Positions 1 through 6,330 of a stretch of DNA of 23,981 nucleotides are shown piece after piece (within the stretch, counting starts at the first letter, position 1; each line of letters begins with the position of its first letter). The DNA is from JAYEIA01 sp964472505 (GTDB lineage: Bacteria; Bacteroidota; Bacteroidia; Bacteroidales; JAADGE01). The stretch is taken from NCBI GenBank assembly GCA_964472505.1, contig CAYYQW010000059.1, positions 1 through 23,981 on the forward strand. The letters run 5' to 3'. The notes beneath the pieces are model-generated. The model searched no databases. It was given only the letters and a program-made list of their open reading frames with translations, and was not told the origin of the DNA. Both the position numbers and the translations under genes were made by a program.

Positions 1-35
1 AAACTAAGCTATTTTAAGACCGAAAAAAGTCCGCA

Positions 36-173
36 TTAATTCGGGGCTAATATAATAATCGAACTATCAGTAACTGCCCCTAAATGGGTGTGATTTTCTT
101 TGATGTCGCTATTCTCATTGACATTACAACCCAAAAGTAAGATAATAAATAATAAGAAAAATAATTTCATCAT
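36..173 (-). CDS. Small putative lipoprotein (45 aa)
   Basis: This short minus-strand ORF starts with two consecutive ATG codons (173 and 170) and stops at 36-38. The N-terminus is a classic lipoprotein signal: a Lys followed by a run of Leu, Phe and Ile, then a lipobox ending L-L-G-C with the Cys about residue 16. About 29 mature residues follow, including an H-T-H stretch, with no recognisable domain. It is very short, so it may be a genuine small lipoprotein or the surviving 5' end of a longer gene ended by a premature stop. A 22-bp repeat (257-278) lies about 85 bp upstream, as it does before the larger lipoprotein at 685-1560. No clear promoter is visible. The reading frame and lipobox are seen directly; expression is inferred. 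Confidence 0.45.
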   Translation of the reverse strand: MMKLFFLLFIILLLGCNVNENSDIKENHTHLGAVTDSSIIILAPN

Positions 174-256
174 TGATAAATTTAAGTATTATCTTGCTTT
201 GTAACGTGTCTTCGACTTTTCAACATTTTATAATATACTTTTTTGGCAACAGGGAA

Positions 257-278
257 ACACCGCTCGCACGCGTTTGCA
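257..278 (-). repeat. 22-bp repeat, copy 1 (upstream of small lipoprotein)
   Basis: The core on the minus strand reads GCAAACGCGTGCGAGCGGTG. It matches 1641-1662 in the same orientation with one mismatch over 22 bp. Here it lies 83-87 bp before the small lipoprotein start. Flanking bases outside the core are partly self-complementary (GGGAAA on one side, TTTCCC on the other), so it could sit at the tip of a hairpin. Confidence 0.6.
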
Positions 279-310
279 CCTAAAATCCGCAAGTCTTTCC
301 CCCGTTCGCT

Positions 311-421
311 TTAAGCTGTGGTGTGTTCGGCGGTCGGCTCTGCCGCCGTCGAAATATTATTTGACCGGTTTCCGGAAAAAACTAATAATACTAACATCAA
401 GAATATTTTCTTCATCGGCAT
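311..421 (-). pseudogene. Broken signal-peptide ORF (36 codons)
   Basis: This minus-strand ORF begins ATG CCG ATG and encodes a signal-like start (M-K-K-I-F-L-M-L-V-L-L-V-F-S-G) followed by Asn where a lipoprotein would have Cys. It then runs straight into the left copy of the 21-bp inverted repeat (331-351) and stops at 311-313. The hydrophobic N-terminus suggests the beginning of a former secreted or lipoprotein gene whose remainder has been lost or replaced by repeat sequence. It could also be a chance ORF, as it is too short to judge by codon use. Confidence 0.25.
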
Positions 422-586
422 AATTTCTTGCCCGACAATTTATAGTGTCAGAATGTAAAAGCCTTCCCTTTTTTTCATTTTGAAGCCCGGGAACATGTTT
501 TTTTTTTTAAAATACATATTATTTCCGGTTCGTCAGCCTATCCGGGCAAAGCCTTAGAAATAAAACGACGGCGGCAGAGCCGACCG
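331..586. repeat. 21-bp perfect inverted repeat pair, 214 bp apart
   Basis: Positions 331-351 and 566-586 are exact reverse complements over 21 bp. The GC-rich core is TCGGCTCTGCCGCCGTCG, in otherwise AT-rich DNA. The AT-rich inner flanks are loosely similar too. No target-site duplication is evident outside the arms, and the enclosed 214 bp contain only the broken signal-peptide ORF. It could be a small non-autonomous mobile element, two inverted copies of a genome-wide intergenic repeat, or the arms of a long hairpin. Confidence 0.6.
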
Positions 587-684
587 TTGAGCTTGGTCAT
601 TTGTTTTGATTATTGTCTCGGCGAAACAGAGGCTTATCAGTCCTGCATTTTTATACTACTCTGATCGAGGACATTACCACTTGC

Positions 685-1560
685 TCATTTGCAGGAAGGT
701 GGTTTGATTTTTTTAATAGTAATTTTTCCATTTAAATTGTTTTTCAAAATAATATTTTCTAATTTTTCTTTTTCTTCTCCAAATATATAGAATTCAATTT
801 TTGTTGTTGTAGTATATTGCTTTTTTAATTTATAAGTTTTAGAAACATCTATTGAAATATCTTTCTTACAATATATTTTTATTTCATACTCTTTATTTTG
901 TATAAGTTCTATATTTATAACTGTAGTATTAGGGATATTATTAAAATCATTTTCAATCTTTTTTCTAATTTGATATACATATTTGTTATCAGAATATAAC
1001 AGAGAAAATGTCATTTCTCCATTATATTTATAAAAGTTCTCACGGTTAAAGTTTTTTTTTGTAATCGCAGAAAGCATTTTATTTTCTTCTAATTTTTCAA
1101 GAAACTTTCTCGCACTTTGAAAACTATTAGCTGTTACAATTTGTATATTTAAATTTTTAAATTGACCAGAATACTTTTCTAATAACCCAATGTCAAACTT
1201 ATAAGTATTATTGTCTATCATTATAACTTCGCTATTACAATCTAATAGCCCACCCCAAATAATACTATCAGCACCAACTAAATTTAGTATATAAAATGAT
1301 TTTAATACTGTCGTATCTACATCTTTTACTTTCCAAGTTTTTTTGATTTTTTTTAATGTTGCAAAATCATCAATATAAAAATACTCATATTGCTTTTTAA
1401 ACTTATCTGTGCAATAGTTAATGTCATTTTCCGGAATGTTGTAAAAATACAAACTCTGACCTTTTTTAATTTCTTCACTATTAAATATTTGTTTCCCGGA
1501 ATTACAACTAACAATAATTATGGAAATAAAGAAAATCGGAATCAATTTTAATTTTTTCAT
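685..1560 (-). CDS. Hypothetical lipoprotein, 291 aa
   Basis: The protein opens with a lipoprotein signal peptide: M-K-K-L-K-L, a hydrophobic stretch of Ile, Phe and Ser, then I-V-S-C with the lipidated Cys at about residue 19. The mature part is rich in Lys, Asn, Ile and Tyr, with no transmembrane segment after the signal and no domain I can name. The gene is markedly more AT-rich than the housekeeping genes further along, which suggests recent acquisition. It stands alone between the repeat-rich stretch at 171-684 and tRNA-Asp. A -7 element TACATTTG lies at 1689-1696 on this strand, putting the 22-bp repeat (1641-1662) inside the predicted leader. The signal peptide indicates membrane anchoring; function is unknown. 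Confidence 0.75.
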   Translation of the reverse strand: MKKLKLIPIFFISIIIVSCNSGKQIFNSEEIKKGQSLYFYNIPENDINYCTDKFKKQYEYFYIDDFATLKKIKKTWKVKDVDTTVLKSFYILNLVGADSIIWGGLLDCNSEVIMIDNNTYKFDIGLLEKYSGQFKNLNIQIVTANSFQSARKFLEKLEENKMLSAITKKNFNRENFYKYNGEMTFSLLYSDNKYVYQIRKKIENDFNNIPNTTVINIELIQNKEYEIKIYCKKDISIDVSKTYKLKKQYTTTTKIEFYIFGEEKEKLENIILKNNLNGKITIKKIKPPSCK

Positions 1561-1640
1561 TTTCTTAGAGGATGAATAATTCTTCGTATGGATGTTCCAT
1601 CAACGCTACCTGATGGATTTACTGTGGTAGTTTTACTACT

Positions 1641-1662
1641 ACACCGCTCGCATGCGTTTGCA
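1641..1662 (-). repeat. 22-bp repeat, copy 2 (upstream of 291-aa lipoprotein)
   Basis: This is the second copy of the motif at 257-278, same strand, one mismatch (GCAAACGCATGCGAGCGGTG core). It ends 81 bp before the lipoprotein start, almost the same spacing as copy 1. The core contains the palindrome CGCATGCG. Outer flanks are again self-complementary but with a different sequence (TAGTTTT against AAAACTA), so the surrounding hairpin appears maintained while its bases differ. Confidence 0.6.
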
Positions 1663-1688
1663 ACCCTTGGCTCAAAACTATCTTTCGC

Positions 1689-1696
1689 CAAATGTA
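1689..1696 (-). promoter_or_regulatory. Putative -7 element for the 291-aa lipoprotein
   Basis: TACATTTG on the minus strand fits the Bacteroidota -7 consensus TAnnTTTG. A TTTC 18 bp upstream is a weak match to the -33 TTTG. Transcription would start near 1682, giving a leader of about 120 nt that carries the 22-bp repeat. Confidence 0.4.
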
Positions 1697-1760
1697 AGAA
1701 ATATATTTTGATGCGAAATGTAAATCAAATAAACCCATAGCCAAATCGTAATATGTAAAC

Positions 1761-1797
1761 AAAAAAAGCCGCCAAGCGTGGTGCTTAGCGGCTTTTT
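1761..1797 (-). terminator. Rho-independent terminator of tRNA-Asp
   Basis: A long stem pairs 1763-1772 with 1788-1797 and 1774-1777 with 1783-1786, with a single C/A mismatch and a 5-nt loop. On the minus strand it is followed by a T-run (A-run at 1761-1767). It lies about 18 bp beyond the 3' end of the tRNA. The A/T-flanked stem would also terminate plus-strand transcripts. Confidence 0.85.
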
Positions 1798-1814
1798 GTT
1801 ACTTTAAAATCTTG

Positions 1815-1889
<75 letters not shown>

Positions 1890-1909
1890 GTTTTTCTTTT
1901 AAAGCGTTG

Positions 1910-1939
1910 CAAAAGTATAAACTATTTTATTTCTGCAAA
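1910..1939 (-). promoter_or_regulatory. Promoter of tRNA-Asp
   Basis: On the minus strand TACTTTTG (1910-1917) matches the Bacteroidota -7 element. TTTG (1936-1939) lies 18 bp upstream, a good -33 match. Transcription would begin about 10-15 bp before the tRNA 5' end. It lies between the rsmD stop codon and the tRNA. Confidence 0.65.
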
Positions 1940-1957
1940 AAAAAAATGCAAGTTTTT

Positions 1958-2494
1958 TTAAGTTTTTTTAAAAAAACTAAATCGTGCTTTCCCGTACTTA
2001 CGAGTTTCTTCCCAATGAGTGTGTTGTGAAAAATCCGTATCTTCCGAGTGCTCAACAATTAAGAGGGCATTTTCTTTCAAATGCGGGTTATTTAAAGTCA
2101 AATCCGGTATGCGTTGTATATTCGGATCATTGTATGGCGGATCGGCAAAAATTACATCATAGTCCAAACGGCTTTTCTCAAGAATTCGATATGCATCGGC
2201 GGTAATAACCCGCAATTCGCCCGGAAAGAAACGTTCAATTTGTTTTTCCGTAAATCGGGCATAATTCGAATTTTTCTCAACGGCTGTTACCGATTTAGCT
2301 CCCACCGACACAAACTCATAACTGATGCTTCCGCTTCCCGAAAAAAGATCTAAAACATCAATGCTTTGCAAATCGTATCGGTTACGAAGCAATTGAAAAA
2401 GGCCTTCTTTGGCAAAATTTGTGGTGGGTCTGTCTCTGAAATTCTTGGGTGTCGGTATGCTTTTGGCTCTGAACTTACCGTTTATTATTCGCAT
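1958..2494 (-). CDS. rsmD: 16S rRNA (guanine(966)-N(2))-methyltransferase RsmD
   Basis: RsmD methylates N2 of guanine 966 in 16S rRNA using S-adenosylmethionine, acting on the assembling small subunit. The 178-aa length is normal. The N-terminus begins M-R-I-I-N-G-K with the R-D-R-P-T-T motif around residues 20-25 typical of the family. The SAM-binding motif D-L-F-S-G-S-G-S is at 49-56, a V-E-K acidic-loop motif at 72-74, and the catalytic D-P-P-Y at 118-121. The ATG overlaps the last 10 bp of the upstream DUF3822 gene, so the two are probably translationally coupled. The 3' end contains an A7/T7 palindrome in the Lys codons before the stop. Confidence 0.95.
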   Translation of the reverse strand: MRIINGKFRAKSIPTPKNFRDRPTTNFAKEGLFQLLRNRYDLQSIDVLDLFSGSGSISYEFVSVGAKSVTAVEKNSNYARFTEKQIERFFPGELRVITADAYRILEKSRLDYDVIFADPPYNDPNIQRIPDLTLNNPHLKENALLIVEHSEDTDFSQHTHWEETRKYGKARFSFFKKT

Positions 2495-3339
2495 TTATGC
2501 AAGTTTAATACATTATATAATAAGTGTGCCGGTGCTTCCTCAAAACTATATATAAAATCCGTTATGGGATTAACCACCGAGGCTGAAGGTAAAAAATGCT
2601 TAAGTTGGACATAAAGCTCACTGTCGTCCCCCGAAATATTACCGGAAAGAAAAACATAACATTTGCTTGCCGAGATTTCAAGTTGCTTAAGTACATTTAG
2701 AGCATGATAAGCAATATCGGTATTTGATTGGTACGAAAAGGTATTATAAAAAAGTAATTTATCTCCTTTCAAAAGCAAAAAATCTACAAACCCGTCATTT
2801 ATATTTATCCTGAAAGAAGGAAGTTTGAATTTCACTTTTTTCTCATCGGCGAAAGCTTGGGTTATAAACGAAGTAGAATGATGGAAAAAACGAATTTCCG
2901 GAAAATGATTGACCATAAAAGTTGTAATCTTCGAGGGCAAAGCAAAAGCATTGTATGCATCAATGGCCTCAATATAGTTGAAATGCAGTTCCTCGGTTTC
3001 GTTTAGCGGATGATTCAAACGAAACAACTTTTTTAAGGAATTCTTATCAAAAAGCGGACTGGGAACCAACACACTCTTACGTGTAAGAAATGCAAAATTT
3101 ATGGCTTTATAGCTTTTGTTCAAAAAAGCATCATCCTGTATCATTGTTTTGATTTTCTCAAAAACAGGGCGTTCTTTTATTTTGGGGTCATAATCGGCAC
3201 TCTTCACAGCTACATACTCATTTCGTATGGCATCGGCAAGCGTGTATGCGTATGAATTTTCGCCTGCCTGTAATGACAAAATATATGCTTGGCTTTGGCT
3301 TATTGCAAAGTTTTCGCTAAAAAAAGAAAAATGTTCCAT
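2485..3339 (-). CDS. DUF3822 family protein
   Basis: This 284-aa soluble protein has no signal peptide or membrane segment. Its sequence and its position immediately upstream of, and overlapping, rsmD match the Bacteroidota-specific DUF3822 family, which has been placed in the actin-like ATPase fold group; its function is not established. Readable features include a Y-N-A-F-A-L-P stretch in the middle and D-G-F-V-D-F-L-L-L followed by F-Y-N-T-F near residues 185-205, which would fit beta strands of such a fold. The constant pairing with rsmD in the phylum suggests a role near ribosome assembly, but that is inference. A -7 element at 3461-3468 may drive the pair. Confidence 0.75.
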   Translation of the reverse strand: MEHFSFFSENFAISQSQAYILSLQAGENSYAYTLADAIRNEYVAVKSADYDPKIKERPVFEKIKTMIQDDAFLNKSYKAINFAFLTRKSVLVPSPLFDKNSLKKLFRLNHPLNETEELHFNYIEAIDAYNAFALPSKITTFMVNHFPEIRFFHHSTSFITQAFADEKKVKFKLPSFRININDGFVDFLLLKGDKLLFYNTFSYQSNTDIAYHALNVLKQLEISASKCYVFLSGNISGDDSELYVQLKHFLPSASVVNPITDFIYSFEEAPAHLLYNVLNLHKCE

Positions 3340-3460
3340 GATTCTGAGGATAAATGAGTAAGAACAAAATAGTGTAAATTGTAATTAACAATTTTATGAA
3401 AAAAAATGCGTATATCCAAAAAAAACTTATTCGATTAATTGCACTCTGTAATTTAGTATC

Positions 3461-3468
3461 CAAAAATA
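3461..3468 (-). promoter_or_regulatory. Putative -7 element for DUF3822-rsmD
   Basis: TATTTTTG on the minus strand fits TAnnTTTG and would give a leader of about 115 nt before the DUF3822 start at 3339. A similar match occurs on the same strand at 3616-3623. No well-spaced -33 element is seen for either. Confidence 0.3.
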
Positions 3469-3490
3469 GATCTTTTCAATTAGCAACTTT

Positions 3491-3532
3491 CTGCCATTTT
3501 GACTGACGTTCCGGCAGAGTAAATGCCAATAT
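3491..3532 (+). promoter_or_regulatory. Putative stress promoter of dnaK (sigma-54-like -24/-12)
   Basis: The 320-bp gap between the divergent DUF3822 and dnaK genes contains CTGCCATTTTGACTGAC (3491-3507), then CGGCAG (GG at 3513-3514) and ATGCC (GC at 3525-3526). GG and GC are separated by exactly 10 bp, the spacing required by sigma-54, though the -12 element is imperfect (ATGC rather than TTGC). A perfect palindrome CCAATATTGG follows at 3527-3536, and CTGCC/GGCAG form an inverted pair. No TAnnTTTG is visible on the plus strand before dnaK. The leader would be about 120 nt. Confidence 0.4.
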
Positions 3533-3659
3533 TGGAAAAACCTGTGTCATTTAATGCCTTTTTTGCATAAAAATACACTTGAAATCATTCGGCACAATGA
3601 TTGATTAATACAGAGCAAAAATAGAATATTTAATTAATCAAAAAGAAATATATAATACA

Positions 3660-5594
3660 ATGGGAAAAATAATTGGAATTGATCTCGGAACTACAAACTC
3701 AGTCGTTTCAGTAATGGAAGGAAATGAGCCGGTTGTAATACCCAACAGCGAAGGCAAACGAACCACTCCCTCGGTTGTCGGATTTGTGAAGGGCGGAGAA
3801 CGTAAAGTAGGCGACCCGGCCAAACGACAAGCCATTACCAATCCCGAAAAAACAATTTTTTCGGTAAAACGACTGATTGGAGAAAAATATGATAATCTGT
3901 CGAAAGAAGTCGATCGATTACCTTATAAAATAGTAAAGGGTGAAAACAATCAGCCCAAAATAAAAATAGACGATCGCGAATACAGCCCGCAGGAAATTTC
4001 GGCCATGATTCTTCAAAAAATGAAGAAAACGGCTGAAGACTATCTCGGACAAGAAGTTAGTGAAGCAGTAATTACCGTTCCTGCTTATTTTGATGACTCG
4101 CAAAGACAAGCCACAAAAGAAGCCGGTGAAATTACCGGACTCACCGTAAAACGAATCATCAACGAGCCCACGGCAGCAGCTTTGGCTTATGGCCTTGATA
4201 AAAAAGAAACAGATCAAACCGTAGCTGTTTTTGACTTGGGCGGCGGTACATTCGATATTTCCATCCTTGAATTGGGCGACGGCGTTTTTGAAGTAAAATC
4301 AACAAACGGTGATACTCATCTCGGTGGTGATGACTTTGATGAAGTTATTATTAACTGGTTAGTGGATGAATTCAAAAAAGATGAAAACATTGACTTACGA
4401 AAAGACCCCATGGCTCTGCAGCGCTTAAAAGAAGCTGCCGAAAAAGCCAAGGTGGAACTTTCATCATCCTCATCAACCGAAATTAACTTACCCTACATCA
4501 TGCCGGTGGACGGTATTCCAAAACACTTGGTAAGAACACTTTCACGCTCTAAATTTGAGCAACTCGCCGACGAATTAATTCAGCGCGTAATTGGGCCTTG
4601 TAAAGCAGCCATGAACGACGCCGGCTACACAAACAATGACATTGACCAAGTAATTTTAGTAGGTGGTTCTACACGTATTCCGGCGATTCAGGAAAAAGTT
4701 AAAGCATTTTTCGGTAAAGACCCCTCCAAAGGTGTAAACCCGGACGAAGTGGTAGCCATTGGTGCAGCCATTCAAGGCGGAGTGCTTTCCGGCGATGTAA
4801 AAGATGTATTATTGCTGGATGTTACCCCACTCTCTCTCGGTATTGAAACGATGGGAAGCCGTATGACAAAACTCATTGAGTCCAACACAACCATACCGGC
4901 AAAGAAAACGGAAACATTTACAACTGCCGCCGATAATCAACCTTCGGTAGAAATACATGTATTGCAAGGCGAACGCCCCATGGCCAACGATAACAAAACC
5001 ATCGGACGCTTCCACTTAGACGGCATACCGCCGGCACCCAGAGGCGTACCCCAAATTGAAGTAACTTTTGATATCGATGCCAACGGCATACTGAATGTAT
5101 CGGCCAAAGACAAAGGCACCGGTAAAGAACAAAGCATTCGTATTGAAGCTTCATCAGGACTTTCAGAGGCCGAAATTGAAAAAATGAAACAAGAAGCCAA
5201 AGAAAATGCCGAAGCAGATGCTCAGGCAAAAGAGCGGGTTGATAAAATCAATAAAGCTGACAGCCTCATTTTCCAAACCGAAAAACAATTGAAAGAGTTT
5301 GGCGATAAAATCCCGGCTGACAAAAAAGCACCGATTGAAGATGCCCTCAATAAGCTCAAAGAAGCACACAAACAACAAGACATCGCAGCCATTGACACTG
5401 CTTCCGAAGAGTTGAACAAAGTCTTTCAGGCAGCTACTCAAGAGATGTACAACCAAGGCGGCGGACCTCAAGGCGGGCCACAAGCCGAAGGGCCCCAAGG
5501 CGGAGCACAACAAGGCCCGCAAGGCGGCGACCAACAAGACGATGACAAAGGTGATGACGATGTACAAGATGTAGATTACGAAGAAGTTAAGTAA
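3660..5594 (+). CDS. dnaK: Molecular chaperone DnaK (Hsp70)
   Basis: DnaK is the cytoplasmic ATP-dependent chaperone that binds exposed hydrophobic segments with DnaJ and GrpE. The 644-aa length is standard. The nucleotide-binding domain begins I-I-G-I-D-L-G-T-T-N-S at residues 4-14 (phosphate 1) and includes F-D-L-G-G-G-T-F-D near 191-199 and V-G-G-S-T-R-I-P near 335-342. The interdomain linker D-V-L-L-L-D-V-T-P-L-S-L-G is near residues 380-393, followed by the substrate-binding beta domain and helical lid. The last 48 residues are a flexible Gly/Gln/Pro tail with repeated G-G-P-Q units, ending in an acidic D-V-D-Y-E-E-V-K. It is monocistronic, with its own upstream region and a strong terminator. 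The start has the expected M-G-K-I-I-G-I-D. Confidence 0.98.
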   Translation: MGKIIGIDLGTTNSVVSVMEGNEPVVIPNSEGKRTTPSVVGFVKGGERKVGDPAKRQAITNPEKTIFSVKRLIGEKYDNLSKEVDRLPYKIVKGENNQPKIKIDDREYSPQEISAMILQKMKKTAEDYLGQEVSEAVITVPAYFDDSQRQATKEAGEITGLTVKRIINEPTAAALAYGLDKKETDQTVAVFDLGGGTFDISILELGDGVFEVKSTNGDTHLGGDDFDEVIINWLVDEFKKDENIDLRKDPMALQRLKEAAEKAKVELSSSSSTEINLPYIMPVDGIPKHLVRTLSRSKFEQLADELIQRVIGPCKAAMNDAGYTNNDIDQVILVGGSTRIPAIQEKVKAFFGKDPSKGVNPDEVVAIGAAIQGGVLSGDVKDVLLLDVTPLSLGIETMGSRMTKLIESNTTIPAKKTETFTTAADNQPSVEIHVLQGERPMANDNKTIGRFHLDGIPPAPRGVPQIEVTFDIDANGILNVSAKDKGTGKEQSIRIEASSGLSEAEIEKMKQEAKENAEADAQAKERVDKINKADSLIFQTEKQLKEFGDKIPADKKAPIEDALNKLKEAHKQQDIAAIDTASEELNKVFQAATQEMYNQGGGPQGGPQAEGPQGGAQQGPQGGDQQDDDKGDDDVQDVDYEEVK

Positions 5595-5639
5595 ACATCC
5601 GAATTACACTAAAGCTCACTGAGTTAATTACTACACAGC

Positions 5640-5675
5640 AAAGAGGCAGCGAAGATTCGCTGTCTCTTTTTTTTT
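5640..5675 (+). terminator. Rho-independent terminator of dnaK
   Basis: A 14-bp stem pairs AAAGAGGCAGCGAA (5640-5653) with TTCGCTGTCTCTTT (5656-5669), with one G-T wobble and a tight GA loop. Nine consecutive T residues end at 5675. It lies 45 bp after the dnaK stop. Confidence 0.93.
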
Positions 5676-5808
5676 CAAAACGCAATGCCCGGTAATAAAG
5701 TTCGACCAATGAATAAAGGCGGTATAAGCGTACTTGAGTAAAACAGCCGGCAATCTGTAAACACAAACACGGGAAATCCAGTAAAGCAATATTAACAGAT
5801 CTTTTTTT

Positions 5809-6238
5809 GGCTATCTATTATTTTGAGGTGCCGGGATTTTCGGTTCTATGTCAAATATAGTGAGTAATTAAATTTTAGCTTGCCGCAAGTTAAATAAATT
5901 AAGCTGATAAATTTTTCAATATTTTTTTTACCACAGAGTTTGTATAGATAACTGAAGTTTCTCAGCATAAATAACTTACTTGCGGAAAAAGTAAAACGAT
6001 TATAGAAGACATGAAACAATTTTACAATTCGTTGCTGTTTAGTTAACAAAAAACTCAGTGTTACTCTGTGATATCCCTCTGTGTGCCTCTGTGGTTAAGG
6101 GAATTGATACACCGGAAATCATCCTTATTCATTATCGTTGAATTTTACAACAATAGATTTCTCGTGAAACGAGGGGTTATGCCAATAGAACGACTCAAAA
6201 ATTTAATCTGCTTCAGCACCTCAAAATAATATTTAGCC
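5809..6238. mobile_element. MITE-like remnant with terminal inverted repeats (possibly ISL3-derived)
   Basis: Left end 5809-5831 and right end 6216-6238 are inverted repeats of about 23 bp. Both start GGCTA and share a perfect 15-bp inner part, ATTATTTTGAGGTGC, with about two mismatches between. Immediately outside lie CTTTTTTT (5801-5808) and CTTTTTTG (6239-6246), a near-perfect 8-bp target duplication. AT-rich 8-bp duplications and ends beginning GG fit the ISL3 family. No transposase remains: the 430 bp between the ends hold only a 67-codon ORF resembling nothing I recognise and a nested CTCTGTG repeat. It therefore looks like a non-autonomous or internally deleted element. The family assignment is tentative; the inverted ends are seen directly. 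Confidence 0.55.
5931..6096. repeat. CCACAGAG / CTCTGTGG nested inverted repeat with periodic CTCTGTG units
   Basis: The plus strand has CCACAGAG at 5931-5938. At 6054-6096 there is a run of CTCWGTG heptamers starting at 6054, 6064, 6077 and 6087 (spacings 10, 13 and 10 bp), the last ending CTCTGTGG. The outermost heptamer is the inverted copy of 5931-5938. Similar CACAGAG-type periodic repeats recur in intergenic DNA of many environmental bacteria; their role is unknown. It lies inside the 5809-6238 element. Confidence 0.5.
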
Positions 6239-6300
6239 CTTTTTTGCAATGCGTTTTCTTCAAACTTGCTTTTTTTATTTCACACCCGACAAAAAACCAT

Positions 6301-6308
6301 TATATTTG
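6301..6308 (+). promoter_or_regulatory. -7 element of mfd
   Basis: TATATTTG matches TAnnTTTG exactly, 22 bp before the mfd ATG, giving a very short leader. No convincing -33 TTTG is seen at the right spacing. It lies 63 bp outside the right end of the transposon-like element. Confidence 0.55.
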
Positions 6309-6330
6309 CGCTCCATAAATTTATGCCCGC

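Larger units (their letters stand above)
171..684. other. Repeat-rich region between the two lipoprotein genes
   Basis: This 514-bp stretch holds one 22-bp repeat copy (257-278), the 21-bp inverted pair (331-351, 566-586) and the broken signal-peptide ORF (311-421). A run of eleven T residues lies near 498-508. No full-length gene, transposase or RNA gene is visible. GC-rich repeat arms stand out against AT-rich surroundings. Confidence 0.6.

Noticed and set aside
257..586. A canonical integron attC site
   Set aside because: No GTTRRRY/RYYYAAC pair bounds the repeats, the inverted arms are 214 bp apart (longer than usual), and no integrase is in the window.
5846..6049. 67-codon minus-strand ORF inside the transposon-like element
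   Set aside because: It is AT-rich, has no recognisable motif or promoter, overlaps the nested repeat, and is most simply explained as chance reading through element sequence.
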